DNA of 6,004 nt from JAZLIC01 sp045617225 (GTDB lineage Bacteria; Bacillota; Clostridia; Monoglobales; Monoglobaceae). Shown one piece after another: positions 1 through 5,010 of the stretch (position 1 is the first letter of the stretch; every line of letters starts with the position of its first letter). The translations under genes and the position numbers were made by a program. Below the pieces are notes generated by a model. The model saw only the letters and a program-made list of their open reading frames with translations, was not told the DNA's origin and searched no databases. The stretch spans positions 1-6,004 of the forward strand of contig JAZLIC010000029.1 of NCBI GenBank assembly GCA_045617225.1, read 5' to 3'.

Positions 1-485
1 CTGAGCAAGCCGGAATAGAGCTGCAAGGTTGAGAAAATTTTGTTTATTACCGCAACCGTTTTCCCTAATTTTTCAATAAATATCGGTTTGATAATCAAGT
101 CGGCACAGCCCCACATAAACAACCATTTTAATACCGCGCCTAAAATAAGGCAGAGTAATAATGACTTATATCCGTACTTTCTGCCGTAATATGCAGATAA
201 GACAAATATAACATTGCCGAGGATAATTACAGGGAGTGTCATTCCGTTTGTAAGTGTCGTAACCATAGTCATGGCAGAAGCCGGAGCAAAAAGCAACGAT
301 GTAAGCGGTACAATTATCGAAAAACCAATACCCCACCACATACCGAGGTTTAACATAGCAATTACCATTACGGTATTGATTATCGGTCCCGAAATGAACG
401 GAGATATGTTTTTTAAAAGCTGCATAATGATAATTATTGCATAAAGAATTCCGCCGAAAGCTAATTTTGAAGTTGTTTTTTTCAT
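1..485 (-). CDS. ECF transporter S component (substrate-binding membrane subunit), 3' end cut off by the window
   Basis: Reading leftward from ATG at 485, the frame stays open to base 1 and gives 161 residues with no stop. The product is very hydrophobic: it begins MKKTTSKLAFGG and has membrane segments near residues 9-25, 36-66, 83-99 and 108-128. This pattern fits S components of energy-coupling factor transporters, which bind a vitamin or other micronutrient in the membrane and work with a shared EcfT and two EcfA ATPases. Those partners are not in the window. S components are usually about 170-200 residues, so only a short C-terminal piece should be missing. A Shine-Dalgarno-like AAAGGTG lies about 7 nt upstream. 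The gene follows the TM1266-family gene by 27 nt on the same strand, so the two are probably cotranscribed. The substrate cannot be told from the sequence. The family call rests on hydropathy and remembered resemblance; another small membrane protein family is possible. Confidence 0.72.
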   Translation of the reverse strand, partial: MKKTTSKLAFGGILYAIIIIMQLLKNISPFISGPIINTVMVIAMLNLGMWWGIGFSIIVPLTSLLFAPASAMTMVTTLTNGMTLPVIILGNVIFVLSAYYGRKYGYKSLLLCLILGAVLKWLFMWGCADLIIKPIFIEKLGKTVAVINKIFSTLQLYSGLL

Positions 486-512
486 TAAAAATCACCTTTC
501 CGATAAATAAAA

Positions 513-758
513 TTAAATTTTTGCTATTGATGTTTTGGCGGTGACATCAGGGACATTGCCTAATTTGCCCGATAATGCGGAAATTATGTCCTGCGGCGCA
601 TCAAGAGCCACGGTAATTATATGGACATCTCTTTTAGAATACGGAAGTCCCATTCGCCCTATAATATAATTACTGTAATCGTGAAGCAAATTGTTGATTT
701 GCTCAACAGAGCTGTTGTTTTCTAAAATAATACTTATTACTGCTACCTTTGTTTCCAT
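513..758 (-). CDS. TM1266-family putative regulator of the [FeFe]-hydrogenase system
   Basis: The 81-residue product matches the remembered pattern of the TM1266 family across its length. An N-terminal strand (KVAVISIILEN, residues 4-14) is followed by a helix, then IIGRMGLPY (32-40), a strand (HIITVALDA, 46-54) and the signature DAPQDIISALSGKLG (53-67). The family has a small ACT-like/ferredoxin-like fold and is annotated as a putative regulator because its genes occur with the hydrogenase maturases HydE, HydF and HydG; its biochemical role is unproven. Full length for the family is about 80-85 residues, so the gene looks intact. The start at 758 is supported by GGAAAGGAG at 765-773 with a 6-nt spacer. 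It is the first gene after a sigma-A promoter and a terminator-bearing leader, and lies 27 nt upstream of the ECF S-component gene. No hydrogenase or maturase gene is visible here. Confidence 0.88.
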   Translation of the reverse strand: METKVAVISIILENNSSVEQINNLLHDYSNYIIGRMGLPYSKRDVHIITVALDAPQDIISALSGKLGNVPDVTAKTSIAKI

Positions 759-881
759 AAAAATCTCCTTTCCGTTTATTTATTATAATAAAAAAGTTGC
801 ATCCGAAAAAGGATGCAACTATATTACGAAGTATAATATTGCGTCCCTTTCAATCAGAATGACTTCTTTATGTCAGGTTCA
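759..881 (-). promoter_or_regulatory. Attenuator-type 5' leader of the TM1266/ECF operon (candidate riboswitch or other cis-regulatory RNA)
   Basis: The predicted transcript starts near 881 and runs about 120 nt before the TM1266 start codon. It contains an intrinsic terminator (790-820). It also contains a segment at 846-839 (GGACGCAA, read leftward) that can pair with 818-811 (TTGCATCC) through seven Watson-Crick pairs and one C-A mismatch. That second pairing uses most of the left arm of the terminator, so the two structures are mutually exclusive. The stretch 880-847 could act as a sensor and can form a small TGAC/GTCA stem. I see no leader peptide with a ribosome binding site and no T-box motif. 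I do not recognise the class. The folds were worked out by eye, without energy calculation. Confidence 0.55.
790..820 (-). terminator. Intrinsic terminator inside the leader, upstream of the TM1266 gene
   Basis: A perfect 10-bp inverted repeat (AGTTGCATCC and GGATGCAACT) encloses a 6-nt loop. Read leftward it is followed directly by six T residues (795-790). In the rightward direction no T-run follows, so it acts on the leftward transcript. It lies between the promoter at 888-916 and the gene starting at 758, where a constitutive terminator would silence the operon. This points to conditional termination. Confidence 0.8.
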
Positions 882-887
882 AGATAC

Positions 888-916
888 ATTGTAACACATT
901 ATTTTTAATTGGTCAA
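888..916 (-). promoter_or_regulatory. Sigma-A promoter of the TM1266/ECF operon
   Basis: Read leftward, the -35 box is TTGACC (916-911), the spacer is 17 bp, and the -10 box is TACAAT (893-888). Each box is one base from consensus and the spacing is ideal. Transcription would start near 881. The promoter lies downstream of the tRNA terminator, so the operon should be transcribed independently of the tRNA gene. Confidence 0.8.
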
Positions 917-950
917 GAAAAATTGTTAAAAAAGCGTGATAAGTTTCAGT

Positions 951-982
951 AAAAATCCCCGTTCGAGAAAACGGGGATTTTT
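951..982 (-). terminator. Intrinsic terminator of the tRNA-Arg gene
   Basis: A perfect 13-bp inverted repeat (arms AAAAATCCCCGTT and AACGGGGATTTTT) encloses a 6-nt loop. The arms end in A and T runs, so the hairpin can work in both directions; here it terminates the leftward tRNA transcript. It begins at the last base of the encoded CCA end, with no spacer between tRNA and terminator. Confidence 0.85.
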
Positions 983-1058
983 GGCGTCCCCGGCGCGATT
1001 CGAACGCGCGGCCTTTCGCTTAGGAGGCGAACGCTCTATCCTACTGAGCTACGGAGAC
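982..1058 (-). tRNA. tRNA-Arg with anticodon CCT, CCA end encoded
   Basis: Read leftward from 1058 all cloverleaf parts are present. The acceptor stem is GTCTCCG with CGGGGAC, which includes one T-G pair. The D stem is GCTC/GAGC and the anticodon stem TTCGC/GCGAA with loop CTCCTAA. A 5-nt variable loop follows, then a T stem GCGCG/CGCGC with loop TTCGAAT. The discriminator is G and CCA is encoded. The lengths sum to 77 nt with no gaps. Anticodon CCT reads the arginine codon AGG. The gene has its own promoter upstream and a terminator immediately after it, so it is a single-gene transcription unit. Confidence 0.97.
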
Positions 1059-1094
1059 ATAAATAACTTGTGCTTACAACAAAGCATCGTTCGT

Positions 1095-1123
1095 ATGATA
1101 CAGGAAAACGCCGCATTTGTCAA
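1095..1123 (-). promoter_or_regulatory. Sigma-A promoter of the tRNA-Arg gene
   Basis: Read leftward, a consensus -35 box TTGACA (1123-1118) is followed by a 17-bp spacer and the -10 box TATCAT (1100-1095). Transcription would start near 1088, about 30 nt before the mature tRNA 5' end. The strong match fits a stable-RNA gene. Confidence 0.8.
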
Positions 1124-1133
1124 GATGTAATTC

Positions 1134-1160
1134 ACAAGAAAAACACTTTTGCATAACTTA
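1134..1160 (+). promoter_or_regulatory. Possible sporulation (sigma-K-like) promoter for the 1177-3056 gene pair
   Basis: CATAACTTA at 1152-1160 fits the sigma-K -10 pattern CATANNNTA, and AC at 1134-1135 lies 16 bp upstream, as expected for the -35. An alternative weak sigma-A reading is TTCACA (1131-1136), 17 bp, TAACTT (1154-1159). The motif is short and chance matches are common. Transcription would start near 1167, inside the Shine-Dalgarno AGGAG (1166-1170), which would leave an unusually short leader. I saw no better promoter between the tRNA gene and 1177. Confidence 0.25.
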
Positions 1161-1176
1161 ATTACAGGAGTGTGAT

Positions 1177-1680
1177 ATGATGAACAGTTATTATACAAGT
1201 TTTAACGAAGGATTGGATAAATCAGTCTGCTTTACGCCTGACGAGGAGGCAATATCCGCTATGGCGGAGGTTGTGCAGGAGGATAAAAAAACAGAGCCAA
1301 TGCTTGGCAGAGGCTATTTGACAGTTCAGGTAACGACTGCGTCGGAGGCTATCCCATTAGAAGGCGCCAAGGTTATAGTTGAGTCTGTCGCAAACAAGAA
1401 TATATGGACGCTCTACACAGACGAGAGTGGAAAGACAACTCCTCTTGAAGTGCCTGCGCCAAAGAAGATATTACCGCAGACGCCGGAGAATTCGGCAAAT
1501 TCTTATGGTTTATATAATGTAGTGGTGTCGTATCCGGGCTATTATGCAGAGGAATATTTAAACATACCAATCTTTGACGGTATAAGGGCAATTCAACCCG
1601 CAGCGCTAAGTCCTTTGGGTGACGGCGTAAAAGAAGGTATGATAAATACTACCGACGAAGTACAGAGTTATCCCGAATAA
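1177..1680 (+). CDS. Hypothetical protein with a carboxypeptidase-regulatory/Cna-B-like beta-sandwich domain
   Basis: The 167-residue protein has a polar, acidic N-terminal arm (residues 1-42) with no signal peptide or membrane segment. A predicted beta-sandwich follows (about 45-145): a strand GYLTVQVTT (46-54), the core GAKVIVES (63-70), WTLYTDESGKTTPLEVPAP (77-95), NVVVSYPGYY (114-123), and a closing IRAIQPAALSPL (136-147). The layout, with a TDESGKT turn and a late SYPGY strand, resembles the carboxypeptidase-regulatory/transthyretin-like and Cna-B folds, which usually serve binding or scaffolding. I know of no defined function. AGGAG at 1166-1170 lies 6 nt before this ATG and 9 nt before a second in-frame ATG at 1180, so either could be used. 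The gene ends 17 nt before the SpoIID-like gene, on the same strand, so the two proteins probably work together. A structural or recruitment role beside that protein is my inference. Confidence 0.7.
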   Translation: MMNSYYTSFNEGLDKSVCFTPDEEAISAMAEVVQEDKKTEPMLGRGYLTVQVTTASEAIPLEGAKVIVESVANKNIWTLYTDESGKTTPLEVPAPKKILPQTPENSANSYGLYNVVVSYPGYYAEEYLNIPIFDGIRAIQPAALSPLGDGVKEGMINTTDEVQSYPE

Positions 1681-1697
1681 AGAAAGGAGTTTGATAT

Positions 1698-3056
1698 ATG
1701 GCAATTACGTTTTCTATACCCGAAACCATAACCGTGCATTTGGGCAGACCGGAAGATGCGTCTGCACCTAATGTGACAGTTCCGTTTTCCGATTACATAA
1801 AGAATGTTGCGTCAAGTGAGATATATCCGAACTGGCCGGAAAATGCAATCCGTGCCAATATATATGCACAGATTTCGTATGCTTTAAACAGAGTATTTAC
1901 GGAATTTTATCGCACACAGGGTTATGACTTTGATATTACAAATTCAACAAGTATAGACCAATCCTATGTAAACAACAGGGATATTTTTGAGAATATAAGT
2001 CAGATTGTAGACGATATTTTTAATAACTATGTCACACGAGAGGGAAGCCTTAATCCTCTTTTTACGCAGTATTGTGACGGAATAAGGACTACCTGTCCGG
2101 GACTTTCTCAATGGGGGACTGTTGAGCTTGCCAACAGGGGATATACCCCTTTTGAAATTTTAAAATATTATTACGGTGACGACATAGCGCTTGTCCTTGA
2201 TGCACCGGTTGCAAATCTTCGTGAAAGCTATCCGGGTACACCTCTGCGCTTTGGCGATATAAGCGGATATGTGCAACGCATTAAAATTCAGTTGAACGCA
2301 ATTTCAAGAAATTATCCTGCCATACCGAAGATTTCAAACGGTGACTCTTTTTTTGATATCGAAACGGAAAATGCGGTAAAGGAGTTCCAAAGGATATTTA
2401 ATTTAGAGCCTGACGGAATAGTGGGTAAAGCAACCTGGTATCGCCTGACTGCCCTGTTTAATGCGGTAATGAGGCTGACCGAACTTGATTCTAAGGGTGT
2501 GACGCTTGAATTTGTAAACAAAGAATTTGACGGAGATTTAAACATAGGTGACAGCGGAATAGGAGTAGAAGTTATCCAATACTATTTAAGCCTGATTAGA
2601 GAGTTTAACGATTTTATACCGCCACTTAATATAAACAGTGTATATGATGAGAGTACACAAGCCGCAGTAGAGGCGTTTCAACAATCGGAGGGGCTTCCTG
2701 TGACAGGCGTTGTGAACGAGGCTACATGGAACGCCTTGTATGCAAGGTATAATTCCATAGTCAGCACTCTGCCGGAGGACTATAAAAACCGTGGCGTAAG
2801 ACCGTATCCCGGGACGTTCTTGCGACCGGGAAGCAGTGGCGACGATGTGCGTACCCTGCAAATGTACTTAAATGTAATCAGTGAGGTTTATACGGAGATA
2901 CCGAGGGTTACACCGGACGGATTTTACGGTGCCGAAACGCAAAGGGCGGTTGTGGCGTTTCAAAATTTATTCGGCTTGCCGGTGCGTGGCGGCGTGAATG
3001 TCCAAAGCTGGGACAGAATAGCGGAATTGTATTCGGCAATCCGTGACGGAAAATAA
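1698..3056 (+). CDS. SpoIID-like domain protein with three C-terminal peptidoglycan-binding domains
   Basis: The 452-residue product starts at an ATG with AAAGGAG (1683-1689) 8 nt upstream. Residues 33-64 (YIKNVASSEIYPNWPENAI onward) align without gaps to the remembered start of SpoIID/LytB domains. Residues 135-163 (GLSQWGTVELANRGYTPFEI onward) match the end of that domain (GMSQxGA...GYxxxEIL). The usual stretch between the Gly-Gly-Thr-like segment and GHGxGMSQ is almost absent. The catalytic Glu of SpoIID, in the motif EALKAQ, corresponds to Asn49, with Glu48 beside it. Three PG_binding_1-like repeats follow, at about 184-257, 282-350 and 372-446, each ending in a variant of AV..FQ...GL...G.....W..L. 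There is no signal peptide or membrane segment. SpoIID itself is a lytic transglycosylase of spore engulfment; this protein may instead bind peptidoglycan or act in a modified way. A role in spore formation is likely but inferred. It is probably cotranscribed with the preceding gene. Confidence 0.8.
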   Translation: MAITFSIPETITVHLGRPEDASAPNVTVPFSDYIKNVASSEIYPNWPENAIRANIYAQISYALNRVFTEFYRTQGYDFDITNSTSIDQSYVNNRDIFENISQIVDDIFNNYVTREGSLNPLFTQYCDGIRTTCPGLSQWGTVELANRGYTPFEILKYYYGDDIALVLDAPVANLRESYPGTPLRFGDISGYVQRIKIQLNAISRNYPAIPKISNGDSFFDIETENAVKEFQRIFNLEPDGIVGKATWYRLTALFNAVMRLTELDSKGVTLEFVNKEFDGDLNIGDSGIGVEVIQYYLSLIREFNDFIPPLNINSVYDESTQAAVEAFQQSEGLPVTGVVNEATWNALYARYNSIVSTLPEDYKNRGVRPYPGTFLRPGSSGDDVRTLQMYLNVISEVYTEIPRVTPDGFYGAETQRAVVAFQNLFGLPVRGGVNVQSWDRIAELYSAIRDGK

Positions 3057-3073
3057 GAGGATGTTAAAAAAGC

Positions 3074-3137
3074 CCGGAATGAACAAACTACACCTTTCGG
3101 CGTACCCTATGCCTGCGTTTGTCCATTCCGGAAATTT
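3074..3137. terminator. Bidirectional intrinsic terminator between the SpoIID-like gene and ruvC
   Basis: Arms CCGGAAT (3074-3080) and ATTCCGG (3125-3131) pair. After a 2x2 mismatch they continue with ACAAAC (3083-3088) and GTTTGT (3117-3122). A 28-nt apical region may hold a small GGC/GCC stem. Rightward, the hairpin is followed by AAATTTTTATTC. Leftward it is followed by GGGCTTTTTT, the stronger T-run. It lies between convergent genes and can end both transcripts. Confidence 0.8.
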
Positions 3138-3170
3138 TTATTCTCTTTTCCCGGAGATACGATAAGATAA

Positions 3171-3656
3171 TCAAAAATTTCTTCTTGGGTTGTATGAATG
3201 TGCGTGGCAGACTGCAAGGGCAATGGCGTCCGCAGTGTCGTCGGGCTTTGGAACTTCTTTTAAATTTAAAAGCATTTTTACCATTTGTTGCACCTGATTT
3301 TTGTCTGCACGCCCATAGCCTGTTATTGCTTGCTTTACTTGCAGAGGGGTGTATTCAAAAATGCGTACACCGTTATTAAGGGCGGCAAGAAGAAGGACGC
3401 CTCTCGCTTGTGCAACATTTATTGCGGTCTTTTGGTTACTGTTAAAGAACAACGCCTCAATTGACATAAAATCAGGCTTTGTACGCTTTATAACTTCATC
3501 CAAATCGTCGTGTATGGATTTAAAGCGACTGTTCATTTCCTGACTTGCTTCGGTTGTGATTGCGCCGTATTCAACTACTTTAAATTTATTTGCTTCATAG
3601 TCAAGTATACCGTAGCCGACTATGGCAAATCCGGGGTCTATACCTAAAATCCTCAT
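3171..3656 (-). CDS. ruvC: Crossover junction endodeoxyribonuclease RuvC (Holliday-junction resolvase)
   Basis: The 161-residue product is a complete RuvC of normal length. It begins MRILGIDPG with catalytic Asp7. It has the second acidic residue Glu67 in SIEALFF, the segment NQKTAINVAQARGVLL (74-89), and the C-terminal pair Asp140/Asp143 in DDTADAIALAVCH (139-151). These four acidic residues bind the two metal ions that cut the junction. The enzyme acts as a dimer with the RuvAB branch-migration motor and leaves ligatable nicks. The frame is open 25 codons further upstream to 3731, but the start at 3656 is chosen because family members begin MRILGIDPG and AAGGA lies about 9 nt before it; the extension would also run through the promoter. 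The gene stands alone: a terminator follows directly, so ruvA and ruvB are not its downstream neighbours here. argG is divergent upstream. Confidence 0.97.
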   Translation of the reverse strand: MRILGIDPGFAIVGYGILDYEANKFKVVEYGAITTEASQEMNSRFKSIHDDLDEVIKRTKPDFMSIEALFFNSNQKTAINVAQARGVLLLAALNNGVRIFEYTPLQVKQAITGYGRADKNQVQQMVKMLLNLKEVPKPDDTADAIALAVCHAHSYNPRRNF

Positions 3657-3697
3657 AAATACATTCCTTATCTGAATTATTTTGTCTAAATTTGTGC

Positions 3698-3726
3698 TTG
3701 ATATATAATAAGATATGTTATATAAT
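3698..3726 (+). promoter_or_regulatory. Sigma-A promoter of argGH
   Basis: The -35 box TTGATA (3698-3703), a 17-bp spacer and a perfect -10 TATAAT (3721-3726) form a near-consensus promoter. Transcription would start near 3733, giving a leader of about 33 nt with the Shine-Dalgarno GGAGG at 3753-3757. No attenuator fits in so short a leader. I found no convincing ArgR box (TGAAT...ATTCA type). Confidence 0.85.
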
Positions 3727-3736
3727 AGCATATAAC
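3717..3736. repeat. Inverted repeat over the shared -10 region of the ruvC and argG promoters (possible operator)
   Basis: Perfect 7-bp arms GTTATAT (3717-3723) and ATATAAC (3730-3736) flank the 6-bp centre AATAGC. The palindrome covers both opposed -10 boxes and both predicted start regions. A direct copy GTTATATAA recurs at 3757-3765, exactly 40 bp after the first copy and directly before the argG start codon. A regulator binding here could block both promoters. The DNA is very AT-rich, so chance is a real alternative. Confidence 0.4.
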
Positions 3737-3750
3737 TTATAAAAAATCAA
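3722..3750 (-). promoter_or_regulatory. Sigma-A promoter of ruvC
   Basis: Read leftward, the -35 box is TTGATT (3750-3745), the spacer is 17 bp and the -10 box is TATTAT (3727-3722). Transcription would start near 3715, about 60 nt before the ruvC ATG. The -10 box overlaps that of the argG promoter by five bases on the opposite strand. Confidence 0.65.
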
Positions 3751-3765
3751 ATGGAGGTTATATAA

Positions 3766-4983
3766 ATGGCAAAAGAAAAAGTTGTGCTTGCATATTCGGG
3801 CGGACTTGATACATCAATTATCATTCAATGGCTCAAAGAAACCTATGACTATGATGTTATCGCAGTTTGCGGCGATGTAGGACAAGGTAAAGAAACAGAA
3901 GGACTTGAAGAACGCGCATTGGCTTCGGGTGCGTCAAAGATTTATATTGAGGATTTGCGTGACGAGTATGTCGAGGATTTTATCTTCCCTACATTAAAGG
4001 CAGGGGCAGTTTACGAGGGTAAATACCTTTTGGGTACATCACATGCCCGTCCTATTATTGCAAGGCGTTTGGTTGAAATCGCAGAGGCAGAGGGCGCAAC
4101 AGCAATCTGTCACGGTGCTACCGGTAAGGGTAACGACCAGGTTAGATTTGAGCTTACCATTAAGGCTCTTGCACCGCATATCAAAATTATTGCTCCTTGG
4201 AGAATCTGGGATATAAAATCAAGAGAAGATGCAGTTGATTATGCAGAAGCACATGGCATAGAAATTCCCGTTACCAAGAAGGATTTGTATTCAAGAGACC
4301 GTAACATCTGGCACATCAGCCATGAGGGTATGGACCTTGAAGACCCTGCAAACGAGCCGCAGCTTGACTCACTCTTAAAGCTCAGCGTACCGCCTGAAAA
4401 GGCACCTGATGAAGCTAAATACATTACTATTGGTTTTGAAAAGGGTGTACCTGTATCATTGGACGGCGAAAAGTTGGCTCCGCGTCCGTTGGTTGAAAAG
4501 CTTAACGAAATCGGCGGTGCTTACGGCATCGGTATTGCGGATATAGTTGAGGATAGATTGGTTGGTATGAAGTCAAGAGGCGTTTACGAAACTCCGGGCG
4601 GTACTATCCTTTACTATGCTATCCGTGAGCTTGAATACCTCTGCTTAGACCGTGATACGCAAGCGTTTAAGCGTCAGGCTGCCATCAAGTTCAGTGAGCT
4701 TGTATATGACGGAAAGTGGTATACACCGCTCCGCGAAGCGCTTTCAAAGATGGTTGACTCTATGGAAGAAACCGTTACGGGCGAAGTAAAGCTCAAGCTT
4801 TACAAGGGCAGTATTTCTTCCGCAGGCGCTACATCACCGTACTCATTGTATAATGAAGATATTGCAAGCTTTGGCGACAGTCACGAGCTTTACAGCCACA
4901 AGGATTCGGAAGGCTTTATCAACCTGTTCGGCTTGCCGCTTAAAGTCCGTGCAATGGTAAATAAGAAGAATAAGAATAAATAA
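3766..4983 (+). CDS. argG: Argininosuccinate synthase
   Basis: The 405-residue product is full length for ArgG. This cytosolic enzyme joins citrulline and aspartate, using ATP and releasing AMP and pyrophosphate, to form argininosuccinate, the seventh step from glutamate in arginine synthesis. The ATP-pyrophosphatase loop AYSGGLDTS is at residues 9-17. Other family landmarks are YLLGTSHARPIIA (87-99), CHGATGKGNDQVRFE (115-129), APWR (143-146) and YSRDRNIWHISHEG (175-188). The start at 3766 has GGAGG 8 nt upstream and gives the usual short N-terminus before the loop. argH follows after 27 nt in the same direction. The strong promoter at 3698-3726 probably drives both. No frameshift or missing motif was seen. 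The His in TSHARP is at a position I recall as usually hydrophobic; this is probably harmless. Confidence 0.98.
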   Translation: MAKEKVVLAYSGGLDTSIIIQWLKETYDYDVIAVCGDVGQGKETEGLEERALASGASKIYIEDLRDEYVEDFIFPTLKAGAVYEGKYLLGTSHARPIIARRLVEIAEAEGATAICHGATGKGNDQVRFELTIKALAPHIKIIAPWRIWDIKSREDAVDYAEAHGIEIPVTKKDLYSRDRNIWHISHEGMDLEDPANEPQLDSLLKLSVPPEKAPDEAKYITIGFEKGVPVSLDGEKLAPRPLVEKLNEIGGAYGIGIADIVEDRLVGMKSRGVYETPGGTILYYAIRELEYLCLDRDTQAFKRQAAIKFSELVYDGKWYTPLREALSKMVDSMEETVTGEVKLKLYKGSISSAGATSPYSLYNEDIASFGDSHELYSHKDSEGFINLFGLPLKVRAMVNKKNKNK

Positions 4984-5010
4984 TCGTTTTCAGACAGAGA
5001 GGGAACACCT

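Noticed and set aside
166..495. Leftward 109-codon reading frame rich in Tyr, Asn, Cys and Lys.
   Set aside because: It overlaps the ECF S-component gene in another frame. The frame starting at 485 gives a coherent membrane protein with a ribosome binding site, so this one is a shadow.
839..850. GAAAGGGACGCAA (leftward strand) resembles a conserved piece of the cyclic di-GMP-I (GEMM) riboswitch.
   Set aside because: The rest of that aptamer, including the second stem with its tetraloop receptor and the downstream GGGTAGG-like part, is absent. The bases are better explained as the arm competing with the terminator.
847..882. A possible leader peptide starting at a TTG codon in the attenuator region.
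   Set aside because: The candidates are under ten codons, lack a Shine-Dalgarno sequence and show no run of regulatory codons, so ribosome-mediated attenuation is not supported.
936..1130. Rightward 64-codon reading frame across the tRNA region, with a peptide containing SPARFERAAFRLGG.
   Set aside because: It is the antisense of tRNA-Arg(CCT) and its terminator, a well-known source of false proteins. It has no ribosome binding site.
2312..2861. Leftward reading frames of 77 and 91 codons inside the peptidoglycan-binding gene.
   Set aside because: They lie opposite a clearly coding frame with recognisable domains, and have no ribosome binding sites or family resemblance.
3657..3731. A 25-codon upstream extension of ruvC to an ATG at 3731.
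   Set aside because: It would be read from inside the ruvC promoter, lacks a ribosome binding site, and adds residues not found in RuvC proteins, which begin MRILGIDPG.
3698..3765. An ArgR operator (ARG box) ahead of argG.
   Set aside because: No TGAAT...ATTCA-type palindrome is present. The palindrome found there has different, purely AT-type arms apart from its outer G and C.
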